Source of the DNA: JACMNW01 sp963708425
GTDB lineage: Bacteria; Pseudomonadota; Alphaproteobacteria; Rhodobacterales; Rhodobacteraceae
Length of the DNA: 64,000 nucleotides
Assembly (NCBI GenBank): GCA_963708425.1
Contig: OY970206.1
Span: 2,480,001-2,544,000 of the forward strand
Direction: 5' to 3'
Shown here piece by piece: positions 8,267 to 17,724 of the stretch. A program made the position numbers and the translations under genes. The notes beneath the pieces are model-generated. The model made no database searches and was not told the DNA's origin. It saw only the letters and a program-made list of their open reading frames with translations. Numbering within the stretch: the stretch's first letter is position 1; every line of letters starts with the position of its first letter.

Positions 8267-10711
8267 GTGTATTCGTTTCAGGTCGTCGAGACATTTCTCG
8301 ACGGGCCGGTGAACCTGCTTAGCGGGATCACCGACCTAGAAATTGTGCAATCGGGTGGTGTGACCCGGCTGTATTCGGCGACGCGGGCAGGCGGCGGTAT
8401 TGTCGCGCTGACCGTTGGTGCGCAAATGTCGCTGATTGACCAAGAGGTTACGGCGACCAATTTGGTGCTGCCAGCGCCTGCGCGGTTGGAATTTGCCACT
8501 TTGAATGGCTATACCAGCGTGATTGTAATGGGGGCCAGCATGCCGCGCATGGGTGGCTTTCGGTTGAGTGCCGATGGTGGTTTCAGCACGGCAGTTGGTA
8601 TCAACAACAGCCCGCCGGGGGTGGTTTCGGCGCAGACGATGGCGGTGGTTGGGGGTGAGACGCTTTGTTTTACCAGCAACTACGGGCAGTCGGCGATCAG
8701 GTGCCTGCGGCTGGCCGCGAACGGTGAAATGACGGCGCTATCCACGCTGACCTTGGGGCCAAATCAGCAGGGGATCGACATCACCTCGATGATCACGCTG
8801 CAAAGTGGCGGGCAGACTTATCTAGCGGCGACATCGCGGGTGGATGACGCGATTATTTTGTTCCGGGTGGGGGCGGGGGGTGTTTTGCAGCAGACCGGTA
8901 CGATGGGAGCGGGCGGTGGTCTGGGCATTGACGACCCCAGCGACGTGCGGTCGGTGGTGATGGGGGGGGTGACTTATCTGCTGGTGGCGGCGGGTGGCAC
9001 ATCATCGCTTAGCGTTGTGGCGGTGCAACCTGATGGGTCGTTGATGGTGACGGATCATGTCGGCGATACGCTTGATACGCGGTTTCAGGGGGTGCAGACG
9101 CTGGCCACAGTGGTGGTGGGCGACCGGATTTTCGTGATTGTGGGGGGCGGTGATAACGGGCTGAACCTGTTCACGCTGCTGCCGGATGGCAAGTTGCTGC
9201 TGGTGGCCAGCCAGTTGCAGGTGCCGGGGATGGGGCTGCACAACAGCACCGCGATTGAGGCGGTGAATGTGGGCGGCGTGATCGAGGTGTTCGTTGCGGG
9301 TGAAGGGCTTGGCATCACACGGTTGCGGCTTGATCCGGGGGTGCTGTCACCGATGCTGGTGGGTGGGGCGCTGAATGACACGCTGATCGGCGGTGCTGGG
9401 GGGGATTTATTGTCAGGTGGTGCGGGGCAGGACAGCCTGAGCGGCGGCTTTGGCAATGACATTTTGATGGACGGCACGGGGATGGACACGCTGTCAGGTG
9501 GCGCGGGGGCAGACATATTTGTGCTGACGCGCGATGGGGCCGACGATGTGATCCTGGATTATCAGTTGGGGGTTGATCGGCTTGATCTAACCGCCTGGGG
9601 CCGGATTTATTCGGTTGATGCGCTTGGCATCGTGCAGACGGCAACCGGGGCGACTATCAGCTATCTGGGTGAGGTGTTGGTGGTGCAATCGGCCAACGGG
9701 CAGCCGATCAACCCGTCGGTGTTTCTATCGGCTGATCTGTTTGGGCTTTGGCACATTGGTGGGGATATGGCGGTTGCGGGAATGCGGCTGACCGGGGTGC
9801 CGGGGGTCGACACCTTGCAAGGTGGCAGTGGCGACGATGTGTTGGTCGGATCGACCGGGGCGGATGTGCTGGATGGCGGTGCCGGATTTGATCTTGCCGA
9901 TTACGGCGAGGCGCTTGGCGGCCAGCGGATTGATCTGCTGTTTCCGACGCTGAATACATCGCTGGCCATCGGTGATCGGCACATCTCGGTTGAGGGGGTG
10001 ATTGGCGGGTATGGGCCCGACAATATTCGCGGCACGTATGGTGACAACGTGCTGCGGGGCGAAGGCGATGTTGACTATCTGTTCGGGCGGCGCGGCAATG
10101 ATGTGCTGGACGGTGGCATTGGCGATGATGTGCTGCTTGGCGGCGTTGGCGCGGATACGCTGATCGGCGGCACTGGGCGCGACCGGGCGCAATACTCGGA
10201 AAGCACGGCGGCGCTGTTGGTGGATTTGCAGTACATGCAGTACAACACCGGCGAGGCCCTGGGCGACGTGTTTTCCGGTATCGAAGGTGTTGCCGGTAGT
10301 TCGTTCAACGACACGCTGTTTGGCGATAGTTATGCCAACCAGTTGTTTGGCCGCGACGGGGCCGATGCGTTGATTGGCCGGGGTGGGCATGACTATCTGA
10401 ACGGTGGCGCTGGGGCGGACACGCTGAATGGTGGGGCCGAGAACGACACGATGCGCGGCGGCACGCATGCCGATACGTTCGTGTTCAATGCGGGCCGCGA
10501 TGTGATCGAAGATTTCCGGTTGTCGGACCATGACAGGCTGTCGATTGAAGATGGTCTATATGGCGGTGGCCTGACGGCGGATCAGGTGGTGTCGGCTTAT
10601 GCAACAGTGGTTGGCAGCACGGCGGTGTTCGATTTTGGCAATAGCAACATGCTGACGTTGCAGGGCATCAGCACGTTGGCGGGTCTGGCGGGGCTGATGG
10701 ATCTTGTTTGA
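8267..10711 (+). CDS. secreted calcium-binding RTX-repeat protein with N-terminal propeller-like domain
   Basis: 814 residues from a GTG start. There is no Sec signal. Residues 1-360 form repeated blades, each with a short beta motif (for example GGVTRLYSATRAGGG, SGGQTYLAATSRVDD and VGGVIEVFVAGEG), which suggests a beta-propeller. From about 363 on there are four blocks of calcium-binding nonapeptides GGxGxDxLx (near 363-420, 517-545, 588-640, 678-735). The C-terminus, HADTFVFNAGRDVIEDF onwards, is the usual type I secretion signal region. This is a protein exported by a type I (HlyBD-TolC-like) system and folded outside with calcium. No transporter genes for it are seen here. Its place between glycan genes suggests a cell-surface or matrix protein. 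Confidence 0.85.
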   Translation: MYSFQVVETFLDGPVNLLSGITDLEIVQSGGVTRLYSATRAGGGIVALTVGAQMSLIDQEVTATNLVLPAPARLEFATLNGYTSVIVMGASMPRMGGFRLSADGGFSTAVGINNSPPGVVSAQTMAVVGGETLCFTSNYGQSAIRCLRLAANGEMTALSTLTLGPNQQGIDITSMITLQSGGQTYLAATSRVDDAIILFRVGAGGVLQQTGTMGAGGGLGIDDPSDVRSVVMGGVTYLLVAAGGTSSLSVVAVQPDGSLMVTDHVGDTLDTRFQGVQTLATVVVGDRIFVIVGGGDNGLNLFTLLPDGKLLLVASQLQVPGMGLHNSTAIEAVNVGGVIEVFVAGEGLGITRLRLDPGVLSPMLVGGALNDTLIGGAGGDLLSGGAGQDSLSGGFGNDILMDGTGMDTLSGGAGADIFVLTRDGADDVILDYQLGVDRLDLTAWGRIYSVDALGIVQTATGATISYLGEVLVVQSANGQPINPSVFLSADLFGLWHIGGDMAVAGMRLTGVPGVDTLQGGSGDDVLVGSTGADVLDGGAGFDLADYGEALGGQRIDLLFPTLNTSLAIGDRHISVEGVIGGYGPDNIRGTYGDNVLRGEGDVDYLFGRRGNDVLDGGIGDDVLLGGVGADTLIGGTGRDRAQYSESTAALLVDLQYMQYNTGEALGDVFSGIEGVAGSSFNDTLFGDSYANQLFGRDGADALIGRGGHDYLNGGAGADTLNGGAENDTMRGGTHADTFVFNAGRDVIEDFRLSDHDRLSIEDGLYGGGLTADQVVSAYATVVGSTAVFDFGNSNMLTLQGISTLAGLAGLMDLV

Positions 10712-10746
10712 TTTTTGCATTTTTTGTGGCGGGTTTAGCGGCGTGA

Positions 10747-11403
10747 TTACCCCAAAAGATTGCGTTCGTGATGGGCGATGGCGTCGTTCACATCGTCATA
10801 GTAAATCAGATGACCCGCCTCTAGCACCACTGCTGCATCGCATAATTCGCGCACCAGACCCATGGAATGGCTGACCACGACCGACCCTGCCTGCTGCATT
10901 CGGGTCTGAAACAGATCGTTGCTTTTGGTGCGAAAGGCGGCGTCGCCGACGGCCGTCACCTCATCGACCAGATAGGTATCAAAGGCGATGCCCATGGATA
11001 CGCCAAAGGCCAGCCGCGCCTTCATGCCAGAGGAGTAGGTGCGGAATGGCAGATGAAAATGCGCACCAAGATCGGCGAAGCTGCTGGTGAAATCAATCAA
11101 CTCATCACCATCGACGCCGTAGATGCGGGCGATAAAGCGGGTGTTTTGCGCAGCCGTCAGATCGCCATGAAAAGACCCGGCAAAGCCAACCGGCCAAGAC
11201 ACCGATCCGGTCAGGCGCACGCGGCCCGACGTTGGGGCAAGCGTGCCTGCGATCAGACGCAAAAGGGTGGATTTTCCTGCGCCATTGCGGCCAAGCAGGG
11301 CGACCGACTTGCCCGGTGGGAAAACAGTCGTCGCATTGTGCAGCACGGTTTTCGAGACGCCGTGCAGACGGAAGGTCTTGGTCAGGTTTTCAAGCGCGAT
11401 CAT
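10747..11403 (-). CDS. polysaccharide export ABC transporter ATPase, KpsT type
   Basis: 218 residues from the ATG at 11403 (an upstream in-frame start at 11448 lies inside the preceding gene). Walker A is GRNGAGKSTLL (near residues 39-49), the ABC signature is RTYSSGMKARLAF and Walker B is TYLVDEVTAVGD. The lengths and the YSSGMKAR signature fit ATPases of ABC-2 polysaccharide exporters (KpsT, CtrD, Wzt). It powers export of a capsular glycan across the inner membrane with the permease at 12805. The gene starts four bases after the KpsE-like gene. Confidence 0.92.
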   Translation of the reverse strand: MIALENLTKTFRLHGVSKTVLHNATTVFPPGKSVALLGRNGAGKSTLLRLIAGTLAPTSGRVRLTGSVSWPVGFAGSFHGDLTAAQNTRFIARIYGVDGDELIDFTSSFADLGAHFHLPFRTYSSGMKARLAFGVSMGIAFDTYLVDEVTAVGDAAFRTKSNDLFQTRMQQAGSVVVSHSMGLVRELCDAAVVLEAGHLIYYDDVNDAIAHHERNLLG

Positions 11404-11407
11404 GCGG

Positions 11408-12646
11408 TTAACGCCGGTCACGCAGGGAATAGTAGACCATGGCAGCAATAGACCACGCCAGACACAGGAACATCATCACCGTGCCAAGGATCATTTGCCG
11501 AAGCGGGAATTGTGCGGTTTCGGCCAGCGTTGGTGCAATATGGGCCGCCAGATACAGCGTTTGGCGGCGGGCATCGGCTTGGGCTGCCTCATACGCCAAT
11601 TGTGCGGCGCGGTAGGCGGTTTCGGAAAATTCGCGGTCAACCGACAGGCGTTCATACTCTCCAACCAAGGTCGCGTACACCGCCGATGTATCGCCGTTGG
11701 CACCAAGGCCCAGCTTTTCACGTTCGGCAGAGATGCGGTCTTCGATCACCGTGATCCGTAGGGCTGCCTGTTCGCCGCGCGTATCGGCGTTGCGGGTGCT
11801 GGCGGCCAGCATATCGGCATCAATCAACGCCTGCGCCAGTTGCGATTGCAGGTTGGCCAAAAGCCCGGCCTGGCTTTGCATATCTGCTGCCGGATCAACG
11901 CTTTGCGTGCGATTTCGAAATTCGGTCACTGCCGCGCGGGTTTCTTTCAGCCGGGCTTCGGCACTGTCACGCTCGCCGCCCGCAAAGTGCAGAGCATCGG
12001 CTTGGGCAGCGTCATTCAGGCGGTTGATCATGGCGGTCGATTTGTCAAACAGCAGGGTCGCAATGCGCTGGGCATCCCTTGGATCAAACGCCAGGACGCG
12101 AATTTCGATCAGCCGCGTTGTATTGTCGTAGCTGACCTGCACTTGGCGCTGCCAGAAATCCATCAGGCTTTCGATGGAACCGGGGGCGAAGAAGGTAAAG
12201 ATCGGGTCGCCTTCCGGCTTTGACCAGATACTGCGCAGATCAAGATCGGCGTCAATTTCGGCGACCAGTTTCTGGCTTTGCATATAGTCGTACAAGATAT
12301 CGGTATCGGCAGAGCTGGACCCCGAGATACTGGTAATGCCGCCCAGCAGTTCGAGGCCTGAGCCGACGTCTTCCTTGCGCACCGAAAAGCCGAGCGTCGA
12401 TGCATATTGATCTGCCGCGCGGGCCCAAAGATACCAAGTGGTGATGGCACCCGGCAGCAGCACGCAGATTGCGAAACTGACGATCAGGGCCATGTGGCGT
12501 GGGCGCATCCGTGCGCGACTGGCTGTTGGTGGATACGTCTTGATCAGGCCGACAGGCTTGCGCGCTGCCGGGGCCAACGCGGTTTTCGCCGTGCGGGCAA
12601 GCGATGTGGCGGGCAGGCGGGCAAGAGTTGCGTCAAACAGGGCCAA
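11408..12646 (-). CDS. capsule export inner-membrane protein, KpsE/CtrB type
   Basis: 412 residues from a TTG at 12646 with AGGA nine bases upstream. There is a membrane helix near residue 55 (MALIVSFAICVLLPGAITTW) and another at the end (MILGTVMMFLCLAWSIAAMV), with a long periplasmic coiled-coil between (about 200-370). This is the layout of the KpsE/CtrB/BexC family of polysaccharide co-polymerases. Such proteins span the periplasm and couple the ABC exporter to the outer-membrane channel (KpsD type), which is not in this window. It sits immediately upstream of the KpsT-like ATPase and divergent from the permease. Confidence 0.88.
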   Translation of the reverse strand: MALFDATLARLPATSLARTAKTALAPAARKPVGLIKTYPPTASRARMRPRHMALIVSFAICVLLPGAITTWYLWARAADQYASTLGFSVRKEDVGSGLELLGGITSISGSSSADTDILYDYMQSQKLVAEIDADLDLRSIWSKPEGDPIFTFFAPGSIESLMDFWQRQVQVSYDNTTRLIEIRVLAFDPRDAQRIATLLFDKSTAMINRLNDAAQADALHFAGGERDSAEARLKETRAAVTEFRNRTQSVDPAADMQSQAGLLANLQSQLAQALIDADMLAASTRNADTRGEQAALRITVIEDRISAEREKLGLGANGDTSAVYATLVGEYERLSVDREFSETAYRAAQLAYEAAQADARRQTLYLAAHIAPTLAETAQFPLRQMILGTVMMFLCLAWSIAAMVYYSLRDRR

Positions 12647-12804
12647 GGGCGGCGTTCCTCGTGAACGATGGGCTGCAATAGGGGTAGGGTCAGCATCGTT
12701 AATGTGCAGTTAGCCACGGGCCGGATCGGCGCGGGAAAGTCGATCAATTTGTTCGCGCTTTGGGCTTTACGGACCATGGGCCGGGGTGCTTGGTGGAGGC
12801 TGCA

Positions 12805-13614
12805 ATGCTGCAAACCTATCGCCCCCTTCAGCCTACGCGTCTGGCGCGGCGTCGTTTCGCGACCGTGCGGGCGGTGCTTGCGCTGATGCTGCGTGAAATG
12901 GCCACGACATATGGCAGGTCGCCGGGGGGGTATCTGTGGGCGGTGCTGGAACCGGTGGGCGGAATTGCGATCCTGACGTTGATATTTTCGTTTGGTTTCA
13001 ATGCGCCGTCGCTGGGGGTTAATTTTCCGATCTTTTATGCGACCGGCATTTTGCCGTTCATGATGTTCACTTCTGTCTGTAACCGGGTATCGACATCATT
13101 GTTGTTTTCCAAGGCGCTGCTGGCCTATCCGGCAGTTACTTATGTTGACGCGCTGTTGGCGCGATTTTTGATCAATACGGTTACGCAAGGCATGGTCGGC
13201 TATCTGGTGTTTGGCGGGATTTTGATGATCTATGAAACCCGCACGCGGCCCGACCCGATGTTGATTGCGCAAAGCTTTGTTCTGGCGGCGGCTTTGGCGC
13301 TGGGGATTGGCACGTTGAATGCCTATCTGATGGCGCGTTTTGCGGTGTGGCAGGTGGTCTGGTCAATCCTGACGCGGCCACTTTTCCTGATCTCGGGCAT
13401 CTTCTTTTTGTTCGACACGGTGCCGGATCAGGCGCAGGATTTCATCCGGTTCAACCCGCTGATCCATGTGGTTGGCATGATGCGGGCGGGGTTCTATCCG
13501 ACCTATGACGCGGGCTATGTGTCGGTGATTTATGTGCTGCTGGTGGCACTGGTTACGTTTGCCGCTGGGTTACTGCTGCTGCGCCGGTCGCATCGTGATC
13601 TGCTGGCGGATTAG
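12805..13614 (+). CDS. ABC-2 polysaccharide export permease, KpsM type
   Basis: 269 residues started at the ATG at 12805 behind GGAGG; in-frame upstream starts (12760) seem unnecessary. About six membrane helices are visible (for example AILTLIFSFGFN, FLISGIFFLFDTVP, FAAGLLLLRRS). An early MLREMATTYGRSPGGYLWAV and the segment RFNPLIHVVGMMRAGFYP are hallmarks of KpsM/CtrC permeases. With the KpsT-like ATPase at 10747 it should form the exporter for a lipid-linked polysaccharide. It is transcribed divergently from kpsE/kpsT-like genes; 12647-12804 would hold both promoters. Confidence 0.92.
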   Translation: MLQTYRPLQPTRLARRRFATVRAVLALMLREMATTYGRSPGGYLWAVLEPVGGIAILTLIFSFGFNAPSLGVNFPIFYATGILPFMMFTSVCNRVSTSLLFSKALLAYPAVTYVDALLARFLINTVTQGMVGYLVFGGILMIYETRTRPDPMLIAQSFVLAAALALGIGTLNAYLMARFAVWQVVWSILTRPLFLISGIFFLFDTVPDQAQDFIRFNPLIHVVGMMRAGFYPTYDAGYVSVIYVLLVALVTFAAGLLLLRRSHRDLLAD

Positions 13615-13618
13615 AGCG

Positions 13619-14377
13619 CTATAGCAGGCCTTTGGTCAACTGCAGGTCGTGCTGGATCAGGTCTTGCATACGGTCTGTCGCCGCATCAGACGCAAAGCTG
13701 GCCAACAGGCGCGGCCAACGTAGCGAGGTTGCGGGCTCGCCACTGGCGTTGTCGAAGCGGTCGGCAAGGTGCAGCCGGATATCATATCGGTGTTGGAAGT
13801 CTTGTTCCATCGCCGCGATGTCTCGGGTGGAATAGATCCGGTCCAGCGCTGCCAGCCCGGCCTTCGCTTGTGCCAGCAGCTGCATTTCGGTCAATTCCTG
13901 CGAGGCACCCCAGCCAAGCATCTGGCGAGTGGCGAAATAGCTGCAATAGAAATTGTCGTAGTGGCTGCGGACAAAGGTCCGCCACGGTTTATCGCCGCCA
14001 AAGAAATAATCGTCTGGCGACCAGTGCAATGCGCGGTTCATGCCAAGGTTTTGCGGCAGGCTTAGGCTTACCGCATCAAGACTTTCGGCCTTGCGGCGCA
14101 GGTAAAAGTAGAACGAGGCGATGCGCTCGGCAGGATCACGCAGCACGGTGAATAGAAAGCGCGTGGGCGGCAGATGGTCGATTGCCAACCAATCCAGATG
14201 GCCGGAATACAGCGAATAGCCGGACGGATACTGGTCTTGTGGTGCGATGGCTTGCGTGTGTACCCGAATGGGCGAAACCCGGGCTGGCTTGACCACGCGG
14301 GACAGGCTGTTGTGCACGGTTTGGCCAGCCGTTTTGGGAATGTGCAAGAACACGATCGGGGCATGGCTTAGGTCCAT
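13619..14377 (-). CDS. sulfotransferase-family protein
   Basis: 252 residues. The N-terminus, PIVFLHIPKTAGQTVHNSLS (residues 7-26), is the 5'-phosphosulfate loop of PAPS-dependent sulfotransferases, and TRFLFTVLRDPAERIASFYF (near 92-111) is the 3'-phosphate binding segment. These enzymes move sulfate from PAPS to a hydroxyl of a carbohydrate. Its overlap of ten bases with the acetyltransferase gene before it, and the large glycosyltransferase before that, suggest it decorates the exported polysaccharide. Sulfated glycans are frequent in marine bacteria. The acceptor is unknown. Confidence 0.85.
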   Translation of the reverse strand: MDLSHAPIVFLHIPKTAGQTVHNSLSRVVKPARVSPIRVHTQAIAPQDQYPSGYSLYSGHLDWLAIDHLPPTRFLFTVLRDPAERIASFYFYLRRKAESLDAVSLSLPQNLGMNRALHWSPDDYFFGGDKPWRTFVRSHYDNFYCSYFATRQMLGWGASQELTEMQLLAQAKAGLAALDRIYSTRDIAAMEQDFQHRYDIRLHLADRFDNASGEPATSLRWPRLLASFASDAATDRMQDLIQHDLQLTKGLL

Positions 14378-15108
14378 GGGCCGGGCTTTCGCAAGTCAAT
14401 GATGCTGGGGGTGAAGGGCGGGGTATCGGCCATTTGGAACACGCCCGCAATAAACGCTTCTGGACGGGCCGGATTCAGATGCGCCAATTGCCACGGCGCA
14501 AAACGCCACCAGCGGCAGCGCAGCATCGGCGATATCAACTGTGCGGGCAGGCGGAACCGTTTGATCACCGCCGGGTTGCCCGCCACAATCGCATAGGGCG
14601 GCACGTCTTTTGCCACCACCGCATGCGCCGCGACAACAGCGCCGTCACCAATGGTGACACCAGCCGAGATCAGCGCACCATGCCCGATCCAGACATCGTT
14701 GCCGATGGTGGTGACGCGGGCTTTTGTCGGGGCTTCGTCGGTTGCGAAGTGGTAGGCGTGATAGTCTTCCGCACCGCTAAAGCCATCGGCCAGTTCAATC
14801 ATGCGGTCGTGCAAGTAGAACGCAGGGCTGGTCGAGGCCCAGGTGAGCGGGTGGTTCTGGCGGCCGATCTGCACCCCTTCGCCAAACGAGCAATAGCGCC
14901 CGATGCGGGCGGCGATGCAGGTGCCGGACACCTGGTAGGAAAACGCGCCAAGTTCGATCGAGTGTTCAAACGCGGCCCACTTCAGGCTGGCCGGGGCTTC
15001 GATCACCGAATGGCGCGGCAGGGCGATGGCCGAACCACCACCGGGGCGGCGCAGAACCTCGATCCCTTGGGCGTAGAGGATCGGGATGGCGACGGTGACT
15101 TGCGTCAT
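14368..15108 (-). CDS. CatB/LpxA-like left-handed beta-helix O-acetyltransferase
   Basis: 246 residues with hexapeptide repeats in the middle (IAARIGRYCSFGEGVQIGR; then TIGNDVWIGHGALISAGVTI; then GDGAVVAAHAVVAKDVPPYA), the signature of trimeric left-handed beta-helix acyltransferases. The C-terminal PAVIKRFR is typical of the CatB/Vat xenobiotic and sugar acetyltransferase branch. It would use acetyl-CoA to acetylate a sugar or aminosugar. The ATG at 15108 overlaps the stop of the upstream glycosyltransferase (ATGA), so a role in modifying the same glycan is likely. Confidence 0.87.
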   Translation of the reverse strand: MTQVTVAIPILYAQGIEVLRRPGGGSAIALPRHSVIEAPASLKWAAFEHSIELGAFSYQVSGTCIAARIGRYCSFGEGVQIGRQNHPLTWASTSPAFYLHDRMIELADGFSGAEDYHAYHFATDEAPTKARVTTIGNDVWIGHGALISAGVTIGDGAVVAAHAVVAKDVPPYAIVAGNPAVIKRFRLPAQLISPMLRCRWWRFAPWQLAHLNPARPEAFIAGVFQMADTPPFTPSIIDLRKPGPWT

Positions 15109-17669
15109 GCGGCCACGCTTTCGGGGTGCGCATGTGTTTTCAACAGTGCAGCAAGCAGCGCGTCCACATCTGGCACGCCAGCGGGAATGCTGATCACGCC
15201 ACCGTTGGTTGATTGGCGCAGGGCATCGGCTTGCGCGCCAAGATCAAAGCACCAAACCGGCAGGCCAGTCGCAATAGCTTCGTGCGTGGTGTAGGAAAAC
15301 GTTTCGGGCCAGATCGACGGGATCAGCCAATTGGTGATGCCATAGCGTGCCGCCAGCACCGGAATATCGGCGCGCTGATAGCCGCCGTGGATGTGCGCCG
15401 ATGCGCCCAGCGTGAAGATCGGGTCGAGCTGGCCGAGGACCACCAGTTTGGCCGCCCCAGAGCGATCCAGCATTTGCGACAGATCGCGCAGAACGGCGGC
15501 ACCTTTGTGATGGCCGATATTTCCCAGCACACCGATAACTGTGGGTGCACTGCGCACCGGGGCGGCGAGTTGCGGGAGATCGACCAGCATGTCGTGAGGC
15601 ATCAGCCGTAGCTTGGCATGCGCCATCGGATAAGCGGTTGTGAACACCTCGGCGCTGCTTTGCGAAAACACCGTGATGTTAGTGGCTTTGGCAATCAGCC
15701 GGCCCCACGCCGCCTGCCAATCCTGCAGTTGAACCATGGTACCGTTTGGCCGCCGGGTGCAATGCGCGGCGTCGGTCGATGCCGGATCAGGCAGCCCCAG
15801 ATAACGCCCGGCGTCGGTCAGCAATGTGTAGGACGGGCTGATCGGCAGATAGTCATGGATCAGCATGTCGATCTGGTCTTGCGGGCCGCGTTGTAGCGCC
15901 AGCAGCTTTTCGGGCAGATCAACCGGGTCTTTGTCACCCACCCCGCAGGAATAGATGACGTGCAGGTTTTTCACCGGGTCCAGCAACCGCTGGATCAGCG
16001 CGAATTCATCGGTGCTGCCGCGGATGATGCCATGTGGCGCGTGCAGCTCCAGTTGCCAGCGCAGGGCTGTGCCAACACGCAGCACCAGGGCGCAGTTGGG
16101 CAAATTGCGGGCAATGCGTTGGGTCAGATAATCGTCGGCGCCACCGCCTAGGTTATGGGCAAGATATAATGGCAACGGCCCATTCGCGCGCCCTGCGGCC
16201 CAAGCAATGGCAAGTGCAAGCCGTGGCGCGGTTAGCGGATCGGTGGCGATGAAGCCCTGCACTTCAGCATCATAGCCGGGATAACGGGCCGAGATGATAG
16301 CGTTGTTGCGCGCCACCAGCCGACGTTTTTCGGCGGACCCGAAAGAAGTGCCACCATGATGTTCAACGAAAAGGTTGGCCACCCCAAGGTGCCGCCCACC
16401 GATCGCGCGGGCTTTCTGGCACCAATCCACCTCTTCGCCGTAACCACGGCCAAAGGCGGTATCAAGGGTGGGAATGCGGCGCAGGTAATCAATCGACATC
16501 GCCATGCAAAAGCCAACGCCGGTGGGGGCATCGACCAAGGCGGCGTCGGGGTGCATGGTGGCGGCAACCGCATCAATGGCGTCCGCTTCGCCCGGCGCAA
16601 GAGTGCTGCGCTGACAGATCACAGGGGCTGTAAAAATTTCGGCGTCGTTCGACATTGGGGTTACAGTTGCCACCCGGTCATGCGCGAGGAACGGGCGCAT
16701 CAGACGGGTGGCCCAAGCCTGCGGCACAAAGGCATCGGAATTCAGCAAAACCACGTGATCATCGTACCGTATTGCCAGCTTCAGCCCGGCATTGACGGCG
16801 CGAACAAAGCCCTGATTTGTCTTGTGCTCAATCAGGCTGACGCGGCCGGGATGGGCGGCCCGTTGAATCGCCACCCAAGCGCGCAGGAACGGGCGCATGG
16901 CGGGGTCGGTCGAGGCATCGTCGATCAAGATCAGCCGCCACGGCAGGTCAGTATGACGCAAGATCCTGTCCAGCACCTGGGGCAGCAGATCAAGCGCGTT
17001 GTAGATTGGCATGACAATGGTGATGGCGCGGTGCGCCAGTGCTGCGGGTTTCAGGCGGGCACGCTCGGCGTTTTGCTGTTTTGCGGGCATGTGCGCCAAG
17101 CTATCGGCCAAAAACAGAAGCGGTTGCATGGCGCGGCTTGGTGTTGGGGCCGCCAGCCGTAGGTGGTGCTTCAGGCGGGCGCGGTCGGCAGGGTCTTTGG
17201 TGACGAACCAGTGCAGGATTGTCGGCGTCGCCTTTGCCAGATCACGCAGGAATGGCAGGATCAGCCGCATCCGAGCAGCCCGTATCGCATGCTGCGAGGG
17301 CGTTGGCACATTATAAACCATGTGATGCGTATCCCGGACCAGTGTCAGGCTGACATGCCCTTCGCCGCGCGGCAGGTCCGCGGCAAAGCCGGGGTTTTCT
17401 CGGGTAAGTTCCGGAAATTGGGCGGTGACATCGTGGCGGTGCAGGGTGGTCAAGACATCGCGGCATTCGCCCGCGTGCGACACGCAAATCCGCCCCGCAT
17501 CAGCCCAGCCTTCGATGACAAGGCGCGCTCCTCGGATTGAGATACGGTCAACATGGCCCAGCAAACGCGCGTTCTCACCCAACAACGGCATTGCTCGGCC
17601 CGCGACGAAAAGATGCGCCGCTGAATAGCGCGCAAACAGCGCAAGAAGTCTTCGATAGATCATCTGCAT
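15105..17669 (-). CDS. large two-domain glycosyltransferase (GT2 plus GT4-like)
   Basis: About 854 residues (ATG at 17669; a TTG at 17675 and ATG at 17663 are in frame). Residues 1-200 form an unassigned N-terminal domain. Near 213-440 is a GT2 domain (ITIVMPIYNALDLLPQVLDR, ILIDDASTDPAM, YGEEVDWCQKARAIGG). Near 480-845 is a GT-B/GT4-like domain with IGVLGNIGHHKGAAVL, a sugar-nucleotide site of the PSIWPETFSYTTHEAIATG type and VWCFDLGAQADALRQ. One polypeptide would thus add two sugars or make a repeating disaccharide. It is the first gene of a run with the acetyltransferase and sulfotransferase. Products of this kind build capsule or O-chain. Confidence 0.85.
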   Translation of the reverse strand: MQMIYRRLLALFARYSAAHLFVAGRAMPLLGENARLLGHVDRISIRGARLVIEGWADAGRICVSHAGECRDVLTTLHRHDVTAQFPELTRENPGFAADLPRGEGHVSLTLVRDTHHMVYNVPTPSQHAIRAARMRLILPFLRDLAKATPTILHWFVTKDPADRARLKHHLRLAAPTPSRAMQPLLFLADSLAHMPAKQQNAERARLKPAALAHRAITIVMPIYNALDLLPQVLDRILRHTDLPWRLILIDDASTDPAMRPFLRAWVAIQRAAHPGRVSLIEHKTNQGFVRAVNAGLKLAIRYDDHVVLLNSDAFVPQAWATRLMRPFLAHDRVATVTPMSNDAEIFTAPVICQRSTLAPGEADAIDAVAATMHPDAALVDAPTGVGFCMAMSIDYLRRIPTLDTAFGRGYGEEVDWCQKARAIGGRHLGVANLFVEHHGGTSFGSAEKRRLVARNNAIISARYPGYDAEVQGFIATDPLTAPRLALAIAWAAGRANGPLPLYLAHNLGGGADDYLTQRIARNLPNCALVLRVGTALRWQLELHAPHGIIRGSTDEFALIQRLLDPVKNLHVIYSCGVGDKDPVDLPEKLLALQRGPQDQIDMLIHDYLPISPSYTLLTDAGRYLGLPDPASTDAAHCTRRPNGTMVQLQDWQAAWGRLIAKATNITVFSQSSAEVFTTAYPMAHAKLRLMPHDMLVDLPQLAAPVRSAPTVIGVLGNIGHHKGAAVLRDLSQMLDRSGAAKLVVLGQLDPIFTLGASAHIHGGYQRADIPVLAARYGITNWLIPSIWPETFSYTTHEAIATGLPVWCFDLGAQADALRQSTNGGVISIPAGVPDVDALLAALLKTHAHPESVAA

Positions 17670-17685
17670 CCCCAACAGGTTCGCG

Positions 17686-17724
17686 CTGAAGTTTTCGCGA
17701 CGACAGGATTCGCGAAAACTTCAG
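17686..17724. repeat. perfect 14-bp inverted repeat, 11-base spacer
   Basis: CTGAAGTTTTCGCG at 17686-17699 is matched exactly in inverse by CGCGAAAACTTCAG at 17711-17724. It starts 17 bases before the ATG (17669) of the glycosyltransferase gene on the minus strand and lies in the leader shared with galE. It has no T-run on either side, so a terminator is unlikely; an operator or a leader hairpin of the minus-strand transcript is possible. Confidence 0.7.
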
